Notes: a model not told the origin generated them from the sequence alone. DNA of 64,000 nt from Ignavibacteriales bacterium (GCA_020635275.1 JACKAA010000007.1:1-64000); one strand, 5' to 3'. Shown: positions 26,549 through 36,474, counted from the first letter of the stretch. Numbers and translations are program-made.

Positions 26549-29500
26549 ATGATTTTATCAGATTTATCAATAAAAAGACCAGTCATGATGACTATGTTTC
26601 TATTGGTCTTTGTTCTGTTTGGAATAATATCCTATTTTTCATTAAATCTAGATTTAATGCCGGATGTTGATATTCCATATGTAACAGTTCAAACAGTTTA
26701 CCCCGGTGCTGGTCCGCAAGAAATTGAAACACAAGTAACAAAAAAAATTGAAGATGCCGTGTCAACAGTAAGCCAAATTAAATCAATAACATCTTATTCT
26801 TTAGAAGGTGTATCTATTGTAATGATTGAATTTGAGCTCGATAAAGATATTGACATCGCTAACCAGGAAACAAAAGATAATATTGATGCTATAATTAGTC
26901 AATTGCCGACAGATTCTGAATTGCCAATTGTAAAGAAATTTGATATTGGTGCTCAACCTGTATTTGATATTGTTCTTTCCGGATCAAATAATATGTCGCC
27001 GGTAGATCTTTATGAAATAGCAGATAAAACACTTAAAGATCAATTTTCTCAAATTGCCGGCGTTGCAAGTGTTAATATTGTTGGTGGTCAGGAAAGAGAG
27101 ATTAGAGTTGAATTAGATAATAGAATTGTATTCCAAAACTCAATTTCATTAACAACTCTTAATCAAATATTAGCTATTCAAAATATGGATTTACCTGGCG
27201 GGCAATTTCAAAGAAGATCACAAGAATATTCCTCAAGAGTTAAAGGTAAATTTAATTCATTAGAAGAATTAAGTGAAATAAAAGTTCCAACCGCATTCGG
27301 TAATAAGGAGCTTGGAAAGATTGCCAAAATCTCTGATGCCGGAAAAGATGTTAGAGTAAGAAGTACTTACTTTGAAAATGAAGTTAAAAAACGTGATGAA
27401 AATATTGTTGTTTTATCAATTATTAAAGCTTCTGATGGTAATACAGTTGAACTTGGAAAACAGATTAAAAAATTACTGCCTACACTAAGAGAAGAATTAC
27501 CTTCTGGAACAAGTTTAGACGTTATTACTGATAAATCAACATTTATTAGTGCATCAGTAGAAGACACATTATCAAACATAGGATTAGGAATAATATTAAC
27601 AGCTTTTGTTCTTATTTTCTTTTTACATGATTTAAGGTCAACAGTTATTGCGGCATTATCCATGCCTTTTTCAATTATTTCTACGTTTATGCTGATTGAT
27701 TATTCAGGCTTTTCACTTAACGTAATGACTTTGATGGGACTTTCAACTTCGGTTGGTATTCTTGTTGCAAACTCCATTGTGGTGTTAGAAAATATTTTCA
27801 GGCATAAAGAAATGGGGCATAATAAAATTGATTCCGCGGCAAGAGGAACATCGGAAGTTGTTGTTGCGGTTATTGCTTCTGCAATGACAAACATTGTTGT
27901 GTTTGTGCCAATTGCTAATATGACAAGTATGATTGGACAGTTCTTTAGAGAGTTTGCATTAACAGTAACTTATGCCACAATATTTTCTATTATAGTTTCA
28001 TTTACGCTTACACCAATGCTTGCTTCATTAATATTACCTGAAAAACCAGCTAAGAAAAACAAGATTGGCGTGTGGCTTGAAAATTTATTTACTAAATGGG
28101 AAGATTGGTATAGAAATGTACTCGCAATAGTTATAAAAAATAGAATTACCAGTCTTGCTACGCTTGGTATAACAACATTAATATTTTTCGGAAGTTTCTT
28201 CTTTGCATCCAAACTTAGTTTTGAGTTTATGCCGTTTCCGGATGAAGGTGTAATTAATGTTCAAGTTGAATTGCCTCAAGGAAATAATTTACAAAACACT
28301 GCTCAATTTTTAAAAAGTGTTGAAGAAAGAATTACCAAATATGATGAAATAAAACATGTGCTAACTCAAATGGGAAAAATTACTGATTTGGAACAAGGAA
28401 CCAATTTAGCGTTGCTAAAAGTTGAATTAGTACCTGTTGAAGAAAGAGCAATGAGAACGGATGAAATGGTGACTGTTTTAACAAAAGAATTATCAGACGT
28501 TCCTAATGCAATGTTCAGAATTTCTGCTGCAACAAGTGTAGGCGGAGGAAATCAATCTCCAATATTATTTTTCTTGCAAGGCAGTGATAATGCAAAACTA
28601 GAGGAAATTAAATCTGATTTGTATAATAAGCTGCGAATAATTCCTGGATTAACAAATCTCAATACAAGTTCCAGATCAGGTAAACCTGAAATTACATTAA
28701 TACCAGATAGAATTAAATTATCAAATACTGGATTAACTGTTTATGATTTAGCTATGACGTTACGTGCAAGTATGGAAGGACTGATTTCAACAAAATATTC
28801 TGATGATGGAGAAGAATATGATATCAGAATTACTTTGGATGATAATTCAGTTGATTCACCTGAAAAAATTGCAAACCTGACAATTATTTCACCAATGGGA
28901 AAATATAAAATAGGTCAGGTTGCAGAAGTTAAATTCTCTGAAGGCTATAGTAGAATTTTGCACAGAGATAAATCCAGAACAATTCAATTCTCCGGAGACG
29001 TTGCAGAAGGTTATGCATTAGGTGATGTAACAAATGAAATTCAAGCAGAAATAGATGCTTTAGATTTGACGGGATCATACAAAATTAAATGGTCTGGAAG
29101 TGCAGAAATGATGCAGGCCGCAGTGTTAGATATGGGATTTGCCTTTATTCTGGCTTTTATATTGACCTACATGCTTTTAGCCGCAATTTTGGAAAGTTTT
29201 ACACAACCAATAATGATACTATCAACAATACCGTTAGCCATGATTGGTGTATTTATAAGTTTATATTTTTCCGGTCTAAATTTAAGTGTTATGGCAATGT
29301 TGGCAATAGTTATGCTAATTGGTATTGTTGTAAACAACGCGATATTGATTCTTGACTACACTAATGTTTTAATTAAGAAAGGCAAAGATGTTAAATCAGC
29401 ATTACTAGAAGCTGCGCCTACTAAATTAAAACCAATATTAATGACTACAATTGCAATTATGTTTGGTATGGCACCAATGGCGCTTGGAATTGGTTCTGCA

Positions 29501-29644
29501 GGAAAAGAATTCAGACAACCAATTGGTGTTGTAAGTATTGGCGGTTTAATTGTTTCTGGATTACTAACTTTGTTTGTTATTCCAGCATTGTATGAATTTG
29601 TACATAGAGAAAAGAAAGTTGCTGAGGTAAAAAATGAGAAATAA
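26549..29644 (+). CDS. RND-family efflux permease (AcrB-like)
   Basis: This 1031-residue permease has the internal duplication of RND pumps: twelve membrane helices and two large periplasmic loops, beginning S-I-K-R-P-V-M-M-T-M. Length and motifs fit the HAE1/AcrB group of drug or amphiphile exporters. Helix 4 reads G-I-L-V-A407-N408-S-I-V-V-L-E-N, where E. coli AcrB has the proton-relay pair Asp407-Asp408. Helix 10 reads G-I-V-V-N929-N-A-I-L, where AcrB has Lys940. The classical relay triad is therefore missing. It overlaps the tolC-like gene by 11 bp, so translation is probably coupled. Substrates are unknown. Confidence 0.92.
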   Translation: MILSDLSIKRPVMMTMFLLVFVLFGIISYFSLNLDLMPDVDIPYVTVQTVYPGAGPQEIETQVTKKIEDAVSTVSQIKSITSYSLEGVSIVMIEFELDKDIDIANQETKDNIDAIISQLPTDSELPIVKKFDIGAQPVFDIVLSGSNNMSPVDLYEIADKTLKDQFSQIAGVASVNIVGGQEREIRVELDNRIVFQNSISLTTLNQILAIQNMDLPGGQFQRRSQEYSSRVKGKFNSLEELSEIKVPTAFGNKELGKIAKISDAGKDVRVRSTYFENEVKKRDENIVVLSIIKASDGNTVELGKQIKKLLPTLREELPSGTSLDVITDKSTFISASVEDTLSNIGLGIILTAFVLIFFLHDLRSTVIAALSMPFSIISTFMLIDYSGFSLNVMTLMGLSTSVGILVANSIVVLENIFRHKEMGHNKIDSAARGTSEVVVAVIASAMTNIVVFVPIANMTSMIGQFFREFALTVTYATIFSIIVSFTLTPMLASLILPEKPAKKNKIGVWLENLFTKWEDWYRNVLAIVIKNRITSLATLGITTLIFFGSFFFASKLSFEFMPFPDEGVINVQVELPQGNNLQNTAQFLKSVEERITKYDEIKHVLTQMGKITDLEQGTNLALLKVELVPVEERAMRTDEMVTVLTKELSDVPNAMFRISAATSVGGGNQSPILFFLQGSDNAKLEEIKSDLYNKLRIIPGLTNLNTSSRSGKPEITLIPDRIKLSNTGLTVYDLAMTLRASMEGLISTKYSDDGEEYDIRITLDDNSVDSPEKIANLTIISPMGKYKIGQVAEVKFSEGYSRILHRDKSRTIQFSGDVAEGYALGDVTNEIQAEIDALDLTGSYKIKWSGSAEMMQAAVLDMGFAFILAFILTYMLLAAILESFTQPIMILSTIPLAMIGVFISLYFSGLNLSVMAMLAIVMLIGIVVNNAILILDYTNVLIKKGKDVKSALLEAAPTKLKPILMTTIAIMFGMAPMALGIGSAGKEFRQPIGVVSIGGLIVSGLLTLFVIPALYEFVHREKKVAEVKNEK

Positions 29645-30947
29645 AATGATTTTATTATTTACTTTATTGTTTGCTGCAATAAATCTAAATGCTCAAACAT
29701 ATGATCTCGAAAGCTTTTTAAATCTGGTTAAGCAGAATAACAAAGATATTATGCTAGCGGCAAAAGATTTAGAAATATCTGAAACTCAAGATGCAATGAC
29801 ACGCGCTGCAGCTTATCCTAATATTTCGGCCAAAGCAGGGTATAATCGAAATCTAAATGAAGCATATATGTATTTTAATGCTAATGATTTAAATCCGGAA
29901 GCGCCAAATGTTACTTCCAAATTCAAAATTAATTATAATAATGAATTTAACGGACAAGCTGTAGTAAGCCAACAAATATTTAACTTCTCTGTATTTAATG
30001 CAATAAAAGCTGCGAAACAATATGAAGAATTATCAAGTCATGTTTATGATGCTACAGAAAAAGCTATAATAAATGGCAGCAAAAAAGCATTTTACCAAAC
30101 TTTATTATTAAATGAAGTGTGGCAGGTAAATAAAGAATCTGAAAAAAATGCTCATGAAAATTATTTGAACATGAAGAAAAAATATGAAGTTGGTTTAGCT
30201 TCAGAACTTCAAATGCTTCAAGCAGAAGTTAGATGGCAAAATTTGATTCCGAACTTGACTCAGTCAGAAAGAAATTATCAGTTAGCGTTAAATAGCTTAA
30301 AATCTTTGGCTGGAATTAATGTTGAAGAAAATTTTGAGATAGTCGGAAAATTGCAAGATATTGATATAAAAGCTTCTAAAATGGAAATGGTTGATATCTT
30401 AAATAATAGACCAGATTATAATGCGAAATTATGGGAAAGAAAATTGCGTGAATCGAATGTAAATGTTGAATTTTCGTCACATCTTCCCACACTTGCGGCA
30501 AGTTTTGTCTATCAATACTCAGCACTTTCTGATGAATTTAAATTGGAGAGAGAAAATAATTATTTAATTGCCGGCTTAAGTTTGAACATTCCTATTTTTT
30601 CAGGTTGGGGAACAAGTGCAAGAGTTCAAAAAGCTGAAATTGAGTTAAATAAAGCTGATCTTGAATTAAATAAAATGGAAGATCAGATATTTATTGAAAT
30701 CAATAATTTGGAATTAAAACTTACTGAATCAGAAAAAAGAATTAATTCAGCTGAATCTACACTTAACATTGCAAAAAAAGCATTTAATATTGCAGAAATT
30801 ACTTCAGATAATGGGCTTTCAACTCAACTTGAATTAAAAGATGCAAGACTAGCGTATGATCAAGCTCAACTAAATTATTATGTAGCAACTTATGAATATT
30901 TGGAAGCATATTTTGATTGGGAATTAGCTGTTGGATTAACTAAATAA
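29634..30947 (+). CDS. TolC-family outer-membrane efflux channel
   Basis: The 437-residue protein has a signal peptide ending near N-L-N-A-Q and two repeated long coiled-coil halves typical of outer-membrane efflux proteins. Examples are A-A-K-D-L-E-I-S-E-T-Q-D and the second half with V-G-L-A-S-E-L-Q-M-L-Q-A-E-V-R-W, repeated as G-L-S-T-Q-L-E-L-K-D-A-R-L-A-Y-D-Q-A-Q. It completes the tripartite efflux system and ends shortly before a rho-independent terminator. Confidence 0.92.
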   Translation: MRNKMILLFTLLFAAINLNAQTYDLESFLNLVKQNNKDIMLAAKDLEISETQDAMTRAAAYPNISAKAGYNRNLNEAYMYFNANDLNPEAPNVTSKFKINYNNEFNGQAVVSQQIFNFSVFNAIKAAKQYEELSSHVYDATEKAIINGSKKAFYQTLLLNEVWQVNKESEKNAHENYLNMKKKYEVGLASELQMLQAEVRWQNLIPNLTQSERNYQLALNSLKSLAGINVEENFEIVGKLQDIDIKASKMEMVDILNNRPDYNAKLWERKLRESNVNVEFSSHLPTLAASFVYQYSALSDEFKLERENNYLIAGLSLNIPIFSGWGTSARVQKAEIELNKADLELNKMEDQIFIEINNLELKLTESEKRINSAESTLNIAKKAFNIAEITSDNGLSTQLELKDARLAYDQAQLNYYVATYEYLEAYFDWELAVGLTK

Positions 30948-30982
30948 AAAGTTAATTTCTTAAGATCACAATAATTTTATAG

Positions 30983-31011
30983 GGCTGATTTGAAAAAATC
31001 AGCCTTTTTTT
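30983..31011 (+). terminator. Rho-independent terminator of the efflux operon
   Basis: A 9-bp perfect stem (GGCTGATTT / AAATCAGCC) with a GAAA tetraloop is followed by seven T residues. It lies 36 bp after the tolC-like stop codon and before the convergent TonB-receptor gene. Confidence 0.92.
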
Positions 31012-31055
31012 GATAAAATAAAAATACAATAACAAAGTACTCTATAAAAATAGTA

Positions 31056-33497
31056 TTAATTAAATTGCCACCTAATTCCAAAAGATGGAATAATCGGCCA
31101 AAGTAAAACTTCCTCAACTGATGGCTTGCCATAACCGGGCGTATCGTATTTGTAATTGAAGACATTTTTAAAATTGAAAATGTTACTTACATCAATAAAA
31201 ATATCTAAATCAGAATTTTCGTATTTGAATGTTTTACTTACTCTAAGATCAACTCTTTTATAAGCCGGTAAAGTTTTTGAATGTATTTCACCATCTTTCC
31301 AATCCCAGATATTATTACCTAAATGAACTGCTTCTTTTGGAGTGTAGGGAAATCCGCTTCCGTAAAATCCCTTTAAACTTATGCTCCAATCATTGCCTAA
31401 ATAAACATTTGTGACCAGTGAAATTGAGTGTCGTTGATCAGTATATCTAGGATATTCTCCAAATTCATCATCAATTTTATCTTCGTCTGCAAATAATAAA
31501 CCATAGCTTAACCAAGTATAAAAACCGGGTAAACTTAAAACTGCATATAAATCCATTCCTTTGGCATTTCCATTTGCATCATTATTTCTTGAATATTCTA
31601 ATCTTTCAAAAGTACCGTACCAGGATGAAATTGCTTCATAATAATCTTTATAATATCCCTCTAACTTTATTTTGAAGAAATTACTAAGTGAATTTGAAAA
31701 ATAGGATGTATTTTCAATTCCCAAAATATAATGTATTGCTTTTTGTGATTGAGTATTTGTATCAGATGATTCAGAATAAAGTAATTGCCTATAATTAGGT
31801 GACTGATAAAAATGTCCCCATGCTCCTCTTAAAATTGTGTTTGCTCCCAAATTATACGCAAAATTGAATCTTGGACTAAATGTTAAGTCCTTGTTTATTT
31901 CAAAATAATCAATTCTTCCGCCCAAATTTATTGTAATATCTTGATTAATCTGGTATATATTCTCTATATATGCATTATACTTATAGGATTCTGTATTAAC
32001 CGGAACATCATCACCAAAACTACCTTTTCTTACTAAAGTTTCTCTTTCTACATTATTAACGTCATCTAAATTATTTGAGTATGTGTAAGTCCACAAATCA
32101 TTAGTTGATTGCATATAAAATATTTTCTGAAAGCTTGCTCCCACATTAATCTCATAATTAGGATTAAACTGATATATTAAATTTGATTTGATTTCTAAAG
32201 TCTCAATTTCAAGACTGTCATAAGTTAATCGGTTGGTGTATAAGCTATCAAAAAAATGTGAATTTGTTGTGGAAGTTTTTATATCTCGAGCTTGAATTCT
32301 TTCAAATAATCTGTATTCATCATCTGTTTGAGAATAATAAGATAATTCAAAATTCAGAATAGATTTATTAGATAATGTGTTTATGCTTTGTACATCAAAC
32401 AAATTAGTGTAATAGGTTGCTAAGTTATTTTCATCTTCAGTTTTTATACTTCTTGATGTCGCAGGTTCATTATTGTAATTTATATTGGATGGACTTCCGG
32501 GATAATTTCGGCTTGGAGTATAACTAAAATCATCACCTGAATGAATAAATTCAAATAATAATTTATTTGTGGGTGAAAAATTATATGAAACCACACCTTG
32601 GATATCATAAAATGATGGCTGCATAGTATTAATATCTTCATAATCAATTAAAGACAAAACATATTCCATATAACTTTTTCTGAATCCCAAAATGAATGAA
32701 CTATTTTCAGTAATAGGACCTTCAGCGTATGCATCGCCATAAGCTAAACTTAAAGATGCTGCCCCTTTATAATGTTCTTTATCACCTTCTCTATATTGAA
32801 TATTAAGCACGGAACTCATTTTATCGCCATATTTTGCACTAAAGCCGCCAGTTATTAAATCAACTTTTTTAATGAGATCTACGTTAAAAATTCCGACGCT
32901 GGCATTTGCAACTTCTTTAATATGGTATGGTTCATAGACTTGAGCACCGTTAACTAAAACAAGATTTTCATCCTGTGTTCCGCCTCTAACATTAAAATCA
33001 GCTTTAAATTCATTATTTACGGCAATTCCGGGCAAAGCTTGCACTGATCTTAAAATATCAGGCATTGCTGAAGAGATTTCTCTAATTCGCTCACTTTGAA
33101 TTGATAAATTATTTGATTCAAGAATATCAGAATCCAGAGATTGACTTGAATAAACAGTTACTTCCTGAAGAAAAATATCTATTGGGAAAAGTGTAAATAA
33201 ATTTTCTGAATCATTTTTAATATTACTAGATGGAATTATTAAGCTTTTAAATCCAACATAACTTACAATTAAATTTGAGTTAGCTAAAAAAGGAAGTTGA
33301 AAATATCCTTTTTCGTCTGATGTAGTTCCGGTTGTGGTCCCTTCATATGAAATATTAGCAAAAGGTAAAACTTCCAGATTTTGCCCGTCAATTACTCTTC
33401 CTTTAAAGTAATTTTCATCATTTTGAGAAAAGTTTTTACTATTAAACGCAATAACTAATAATAAAACAATATAGATACAAAATTCATTAAACTTCAA
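31056..33497 (-). CDS. TonB-dependent outer-membrane receptor
   Basis: This 813-residue protein has a signal peptide, then a carboxypeptidase-regulatory-like beta-sandwich (G-R-V-I-D-G-Q ... G-Y-F-Q-L-P-F), a plug domain (L-R-S-V-Q-A-L-P-G-I-A-V-N-N-E and N-V-R-G-G-T-Q-D-E-N) and a 22-strand-type barrel ending with the aromatic-rich G-I-R-W-Q-F-N. Such receptors import siderophores, cobalamin or oligosaccharides using TonB energy. No SusD partner is next to it, so a glycan substrate is not specifically indicated. It stands alone, convergent with the efflux operon. Confidence 0.9.
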   Translation of the reverse strand: MKFNEFCIYIVLLLVIAFNSKNFSQNDENYFKGRVIDGQNLEVLPFANISYEGTTTGTTSDEKGYFQLPFLANSNLIVSYVGFKSLIIPSSNIKNDSENLFTLFPIDIFLQEVTVYSSQSLDSDILESNNLSIQSERIREISSAMPDILRSVQALPGIAVNNEFKADFNVRGGTQDENLVLVNGAQVYEPYHIKEVANASVGIFNVDLIKKVDLITGGFSAKYGDKMSSVLNIQYREGDKEHYKGAASLSLAYGDAYAEGPITENSSFILGFRKSYMEYVLSLIDYEDINTMQPSFYDIQGVVSYNFSPTNKLLFEFIHSGDDFSYTPSRNYPGSPSNINYNNEPATSRSIKTEDENNLATYYTNLFDVQSINTLSNKSILNFELSYYSQTDDEYRLFERIQARDIKTSTTNSHFFDSLYTNRLTYDSLEIETLEIKSNLIYQFNPNYEINVGASFQKIFYMQSTNDLWTYTYSNNLDDVNNVERETLVRKGSFGDDVPVNTESYKYNAYIENIYQINQDITINLGGRIDYFEINKDLTFSPRFNFAYNLGANTILRGAWGHFYQSPNYRQLLYSESSDTNTQSQKAIHYILGIENTSYFSNSLSNFFKIKLEGYYKDYYEAISSWYGTFERLEYSRNNDANGNAKGMDLYAVLSLPGFYTWLSYGLLFADEDKIDDEFGEYPRYTDQRHSISLVTNVYLGNDWSISLKGFYGSGFPYTPKEAVHLGNNIWDWKDGEIHSKTLPAYKRVDLRVSKTFKYENSDLDIFIDVSNIFNFKNVFNYKYDTPGYGKPSVEEVLLWPIIPSFGIRWQFN

Positions 33498-33646
33498 AAT
33501 AATCCTTTTTATGAGTTATAAAAAAAGTCAGGAATTACTTTATGCAAATTTTATTATCGATCCGGATAAAAATAATTAAAATCCTAACTAAAATTTTAAG
33601 AAATGAAACTGAATGATTTTTGGAAAGGGAAGAAAAAACTGATTTA

Positions 33647-34171
33647 CTAATGTATCAATGAAATTTTTTCAATATTCTGTTTTGGCTTAATAATTATTGG
33701 ATTTGAAGTTGATTCAATGAAAAAAATATCTCCAGAAGGTTCAACTTGCATTTTTAAGTTTTGAATTTCTAAATCATCCTTGTTAAAAATTATCACCTTA
33801 TTCTGTTCATTATCACTTATTATTTTTATTAAATATTTGGAATCCTTATCCCTAAATGTTTCAGTTCTCATTATTTTTTCTAATTGTGGACTTGCAGCGG
33901 CCAAAACCAAATGATCTGATTTTAAAACATTTTTAGTATTTATTTTTTCTAAACAGACAATGGAATTTTTCTTTTTTAGGTCTATTCTGTTTAATATTGA
34001 ATTTAATAATTCTCCGGAAATTTTCTCTTTTAAGTACTTCTTAATAAGTAATAATAAATTAATTTCCTTATCATAAGTTTTTTTATGAGAGGCAATATAT
34101 TTGTACTTATCCTTTGCTAAATGCTCAGGATAAAAAATAAAATTAAACAAATCTTTTTCAATTATTACCAT
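33647..34171 (-). CDS. Unrecognised 174-aa protein, partner of the Lon-like gene
   Basis: I do not recognise this protein. It has no signal peptide or membrane segment. The first ~60 residues are helical and carry F-Y-P-E-H-L-A-K-D-K-Y-K-Y-I-A-S-H, which is faintly like the start of zinc-type anti-sigma domains, but the histidine-cysteine metal set is missing. The second half is predicted beta-rich (about residues 85-174). It has its own GAGGA site before the ATG and follows the Lon-like gene on the same strand after 74 bp, so the two probably form a unit. A small cytosolic partner, regulator or substrate of the Lon-like protein is my inference only. Confidence 0.6.
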   Translation of the reverse strand: MVIIEKDLFNFIFYPEHLAKDKYKYIASHKKTYDKEINLLLLIKKYLKEKISGELLNSILNRIDLKKKNSIVCLEKINTKNVLKSDHLVLAAASPQLEKIMRTETFRDKDSKYLIKIISDNEQNKVIIFNKDDLEIQNLKMQVEPSGDIFFIESTSNPIIIKPKQNIEKISLIH

Positions 34172-34245
34172 AAATCCTCATTGTATTGGTATTATAGTCC
34201 AAAAAAAGTACTTTTTGAAAAAAATGATAAAAATTTTAAAAAAAA

Positions 34246-36333
34246 TTATGGATTTGTAATTTTTACAAATTTCTGACCATCCCATTTTTTTATTCCATTT
34301 AAAAGGATTTGGGAAAATTCAGGTTCATTTGTAAGTGGAGGATTGAGCATACCTTTTATTACAAGACTATCTCTAATAAATTGAAGATCATCACCAATTT
34401 GAGTTTTTACTACGGAAAAATCATTGGAAAATCTGTAAACAACACCAATTGGTTGTTTTAAAAATCCTTCGGAAGTATTTACATAGAATTCATCAGTTCT
34501 TGCATCATAGTGTGATACAGTGACATTATTAAACCTTAGATTTAAAAATTTACAGACATCAGTTTTTCCCAATAAAAAATAATGTTGTAGATTAGCTTTT
34601 GGAATATTCTTAAATTGAACTATATCGTTTGGAGTTTGGCCAAAGAGAGAATCGGACTCAACAAATAATACAAATGCTGATTCCATATCATTTGAAATTC
34701 CACCAATAAAAATTTCATATTTACCATCATTATTAAAATCACCAACAGTACCTCTTCTAAAATGGCCTTGACTCCACAAAGTTCCATTTAATCTTTTACC
34801 AGATTTTATATCTAACTTAAATATTGCCGAAGGAATATATAAATGTCTTGCAACACCTAATAAAATAATTTTATCATTTTCTTTAACAATTCCTAGCATA
34901 TATGAATTATAGTCTCTATAATCATAAACTTCATTTGCTGTTGAAATTGAATCTGTGAATCTATACGTCCAAATTATCTCGCCAAAATTATTGTAACATG
35001 TAATTTTTCTAAATTTATCCTGAGTTTCATTATCATTTAGTTCATTAGCTAGTAAAACTTCATTTGTTCCATCATTATCAATGTCATATAATAAATGAAC
35101 ATGTCTATCATCTGTTCCAATTTGTAGAGATTTTTCACCAAAGCTTTGTTTTGTTGACCAAAGAATTTTTCCATGTTGATTTATTATATGAACAGTTGTT
35201 CCTACAATTTTAAAACCATTTGGATTATTATCAATGCTATAGGTTAAATAAAGACCCATAATTGAAAAAATAATTGCCAAAAGAAAAATAATGACGCTGT
35301 TTTTTTTAAGTAATTTGCCTACTCTCTCATTAACTTTTGCTTTTTCTATATTTACAATTTCTCTGCGATTTAGCAAATCATCAAAATCTTCAATGTTTAT
35401 TACTTTTAATCTTCTTTCCGGAAATTTTTCTTTTAATTCAGTTAACCTATTTTTAGCAAAGTTTGAATCAAGTTCTGGGACAACAAAGTAATTGTATTGA
35501 GAGTAAAATACTGTTTCAGTTTTTTGTTCAATTATTTCTTTTCCAATAGTTTTAACGTCACCATTTTCTGTAAATCCGCCGGTAAAAGTAACATTTCCAT
35601 TTAATGAAAGAGAAAGGTTTGTATTATAAAACTTAAATAATTCTTGAATAAAGCCCAGAGTTATTGCAATGCCAAGAGAATATCCTTCCAAATTTCCAAT
35701 TTTATGATCAAATATTAAAACTATTTCGTGGAATTTACTTGGTGATTTATAGAATTTTTTAAGGAATTTTATAGCGATTTTCCATCCAATTTGCAATTGT
35801 TCATATAATCGATCTTCAATTTTTCCTGACGAAGGAACTATCAGAAATTTATTCTGAGAAAGTGTGCTGTCTTTATGAATTTTAATGGTAAAGGTTTCAA
35901 TTTGTCCATACCAATTATCTTTAGATTTTGTGTGAATATTAATTGGAAATGATAATTTAGTTTTTTCAAAAGTAAATTCTTTGCCATCTAAACATTCATA
36001 AATTTGATGTGATTCAGATTTTAATCTTTCCAGATTCTTATTTAAATCTATTTTAAAATCATTAAAATTTTCATTTTTACTGAACTTTTCTAAATAATTT
36101 ATTTCCTCATAAATTTTTTCCTGCGCAATTCCAAAAAGACTTATTGATTTTATAATATCTAAGTAAATTGGTATAAATTCTGTTAAATAAGCTTCAATTA
36201 CTGCATAATTATTAGTGAGGATAATTTTATTAAAAAAAGAATTGATCAATTTGAACTGAACAACAGGGGATTTTTCAACTGTTAAATGAGATTGTAATTC
36301 TAAACTTAAATCTTCAATTTGAAAAATATTCAT
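34246..36333 (-). CDS. Lon-protease-like domain / TM helix / FG-GAP propeller fusion
   Basis: A 695-residue protein with an unusual layout. Residues 1-125 are helical with no signal peptide. Residues ~130-320 resemble the Lon (S16) proteolytic domain: E-G-Y-S219-L-G-I-A-I sits where Lon has D-G-P-S-A-G, and V-T-F-T-G-G-F-T-E-N-G-D-V-K-T-I-G resembles the strand before the catalytic lysine (Lys261, Lys265 or Lys271 are candidates). Residues ~345-366 form one membrane helix, followed by an extracytoplasmic half with FG-GAP-like calcium loops D-I-D-N-D-G-T-N (417-424) and D-F-N-N-D-G-K-Y (532-539). No AAA+ ATPase domain is present. It may be a membrane sensor whose outer propeller controls an inner peptidase or peptide-binding domain. 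The domain call rests on motif resemblance. Confidence 0.65.
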   Translation of the reverse strand: MNIFQIEDLSLELQSHLTVEKSPVVQFKLINSFFNKIILTNNYAVIEAYLTEFIPIYLDIIKSISLFGIAQEKIYEEINYLEKFSKNENFNDFKIDLNKNLERLKSESHQIYECLDGKEFTFEKTKLSFPINIHTKSKDNWYGQIETFTIKIHKDSTLSQNKFLIVPSSGKIEDRLYEQLQIGWKIAIKFLKKFYKSPSKFHEIVLIFDHKIGNLEGYSLGIAITLGFIQELFKFYNTNLSLSLNGNVTFTGGFTENGDVKTIGKEIIEQKTETVFYSQYNYFVVPELDSNFAKNRLTELKEKFPERRLKVINIEDFDDLLNRREIVNIEKAKVNERVGKLLKKNSVIIFLLAIIFSIMGLYLTYSIDNNPNGFKIVGTTVHIINQHGKILWSTKQSFGEKSLQIGTDDRHVHLLYDIDNDGTNEVLLANELNDNETQDKFRKITCYNNFGEIIWTYRFTDSISTANEVYDYRDYNSYMLGIVKENDKIILLGVARHLYIPSAIFKLDIKSGKRLNGTLWSQGHFRRGTVGDFNNDGKYEIFIGGISNDMESAFVLFVESDSLFGQTPNDIVQFKNIPKANLQHYFLLGKTDVCKFLNLRFNNVTVSHYDARTDEFYVNTSEGFLKQPIGVVYRFSNDFSVVKTQIGDDLQFIRDSLVIKGMLNPPLTNEPEFSQILLNGIKKWDGQKFVKITNP

Positions 36334-36392
36334 TTTTAAGGGGAATAATTTTTAAAAAAATATTAAAAAAAATTTTAAATTTTTTAAAAACA

Positions 36393-36471
36393 AGGGTTTT
36401 TGGACTATTCAAACATATGAATACCCCCAAACCCTGGCCCTCATTGGCGACCCCTTCTCGTCTTTGAGGGC
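36393..36471 (-). ncRNA. GC-rich two-hairpin intergenic RNA structure
   Basis: Between two minus-strand genes, 36424-36471 is about 65% GC in a ~30% GC window. Hairpin A pairs GCCCTCA (36437-36443) with TGAGGGC (36465-36471) around a 21-nt loop. Hairpin B pairs AGGGTTT (36393-36399) with AAACCCT (36429-36435) and, inside, TATTCA (36406-36411) with TGAATA (36418-36423). Read on the minus strand it begins right after the stop of the gene at 36475 and ends in TTGTTTTT. It may be a two-part terminator, a processed 3'-UTR RNA or a leader of the Lon-like gene. Confidence 0.45.
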
Positions 36472-36474
36472 TCT

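Noticed and set aside
29089..29355. 88-codon plus-strand frame inside the RND permease gene
   Set aside because: Out-of-frame shadow of a conserved membrane region; no ribosome-binding site.
36417..36467. A 16-codon plus-strand reading frame (starts M-N-T-P-K-P-W-P) inside the GC-rich hairpin region
   Set aside because: It is very short, has no ribosome-binding site, and its odd composition is explained by the paired RNA arms.
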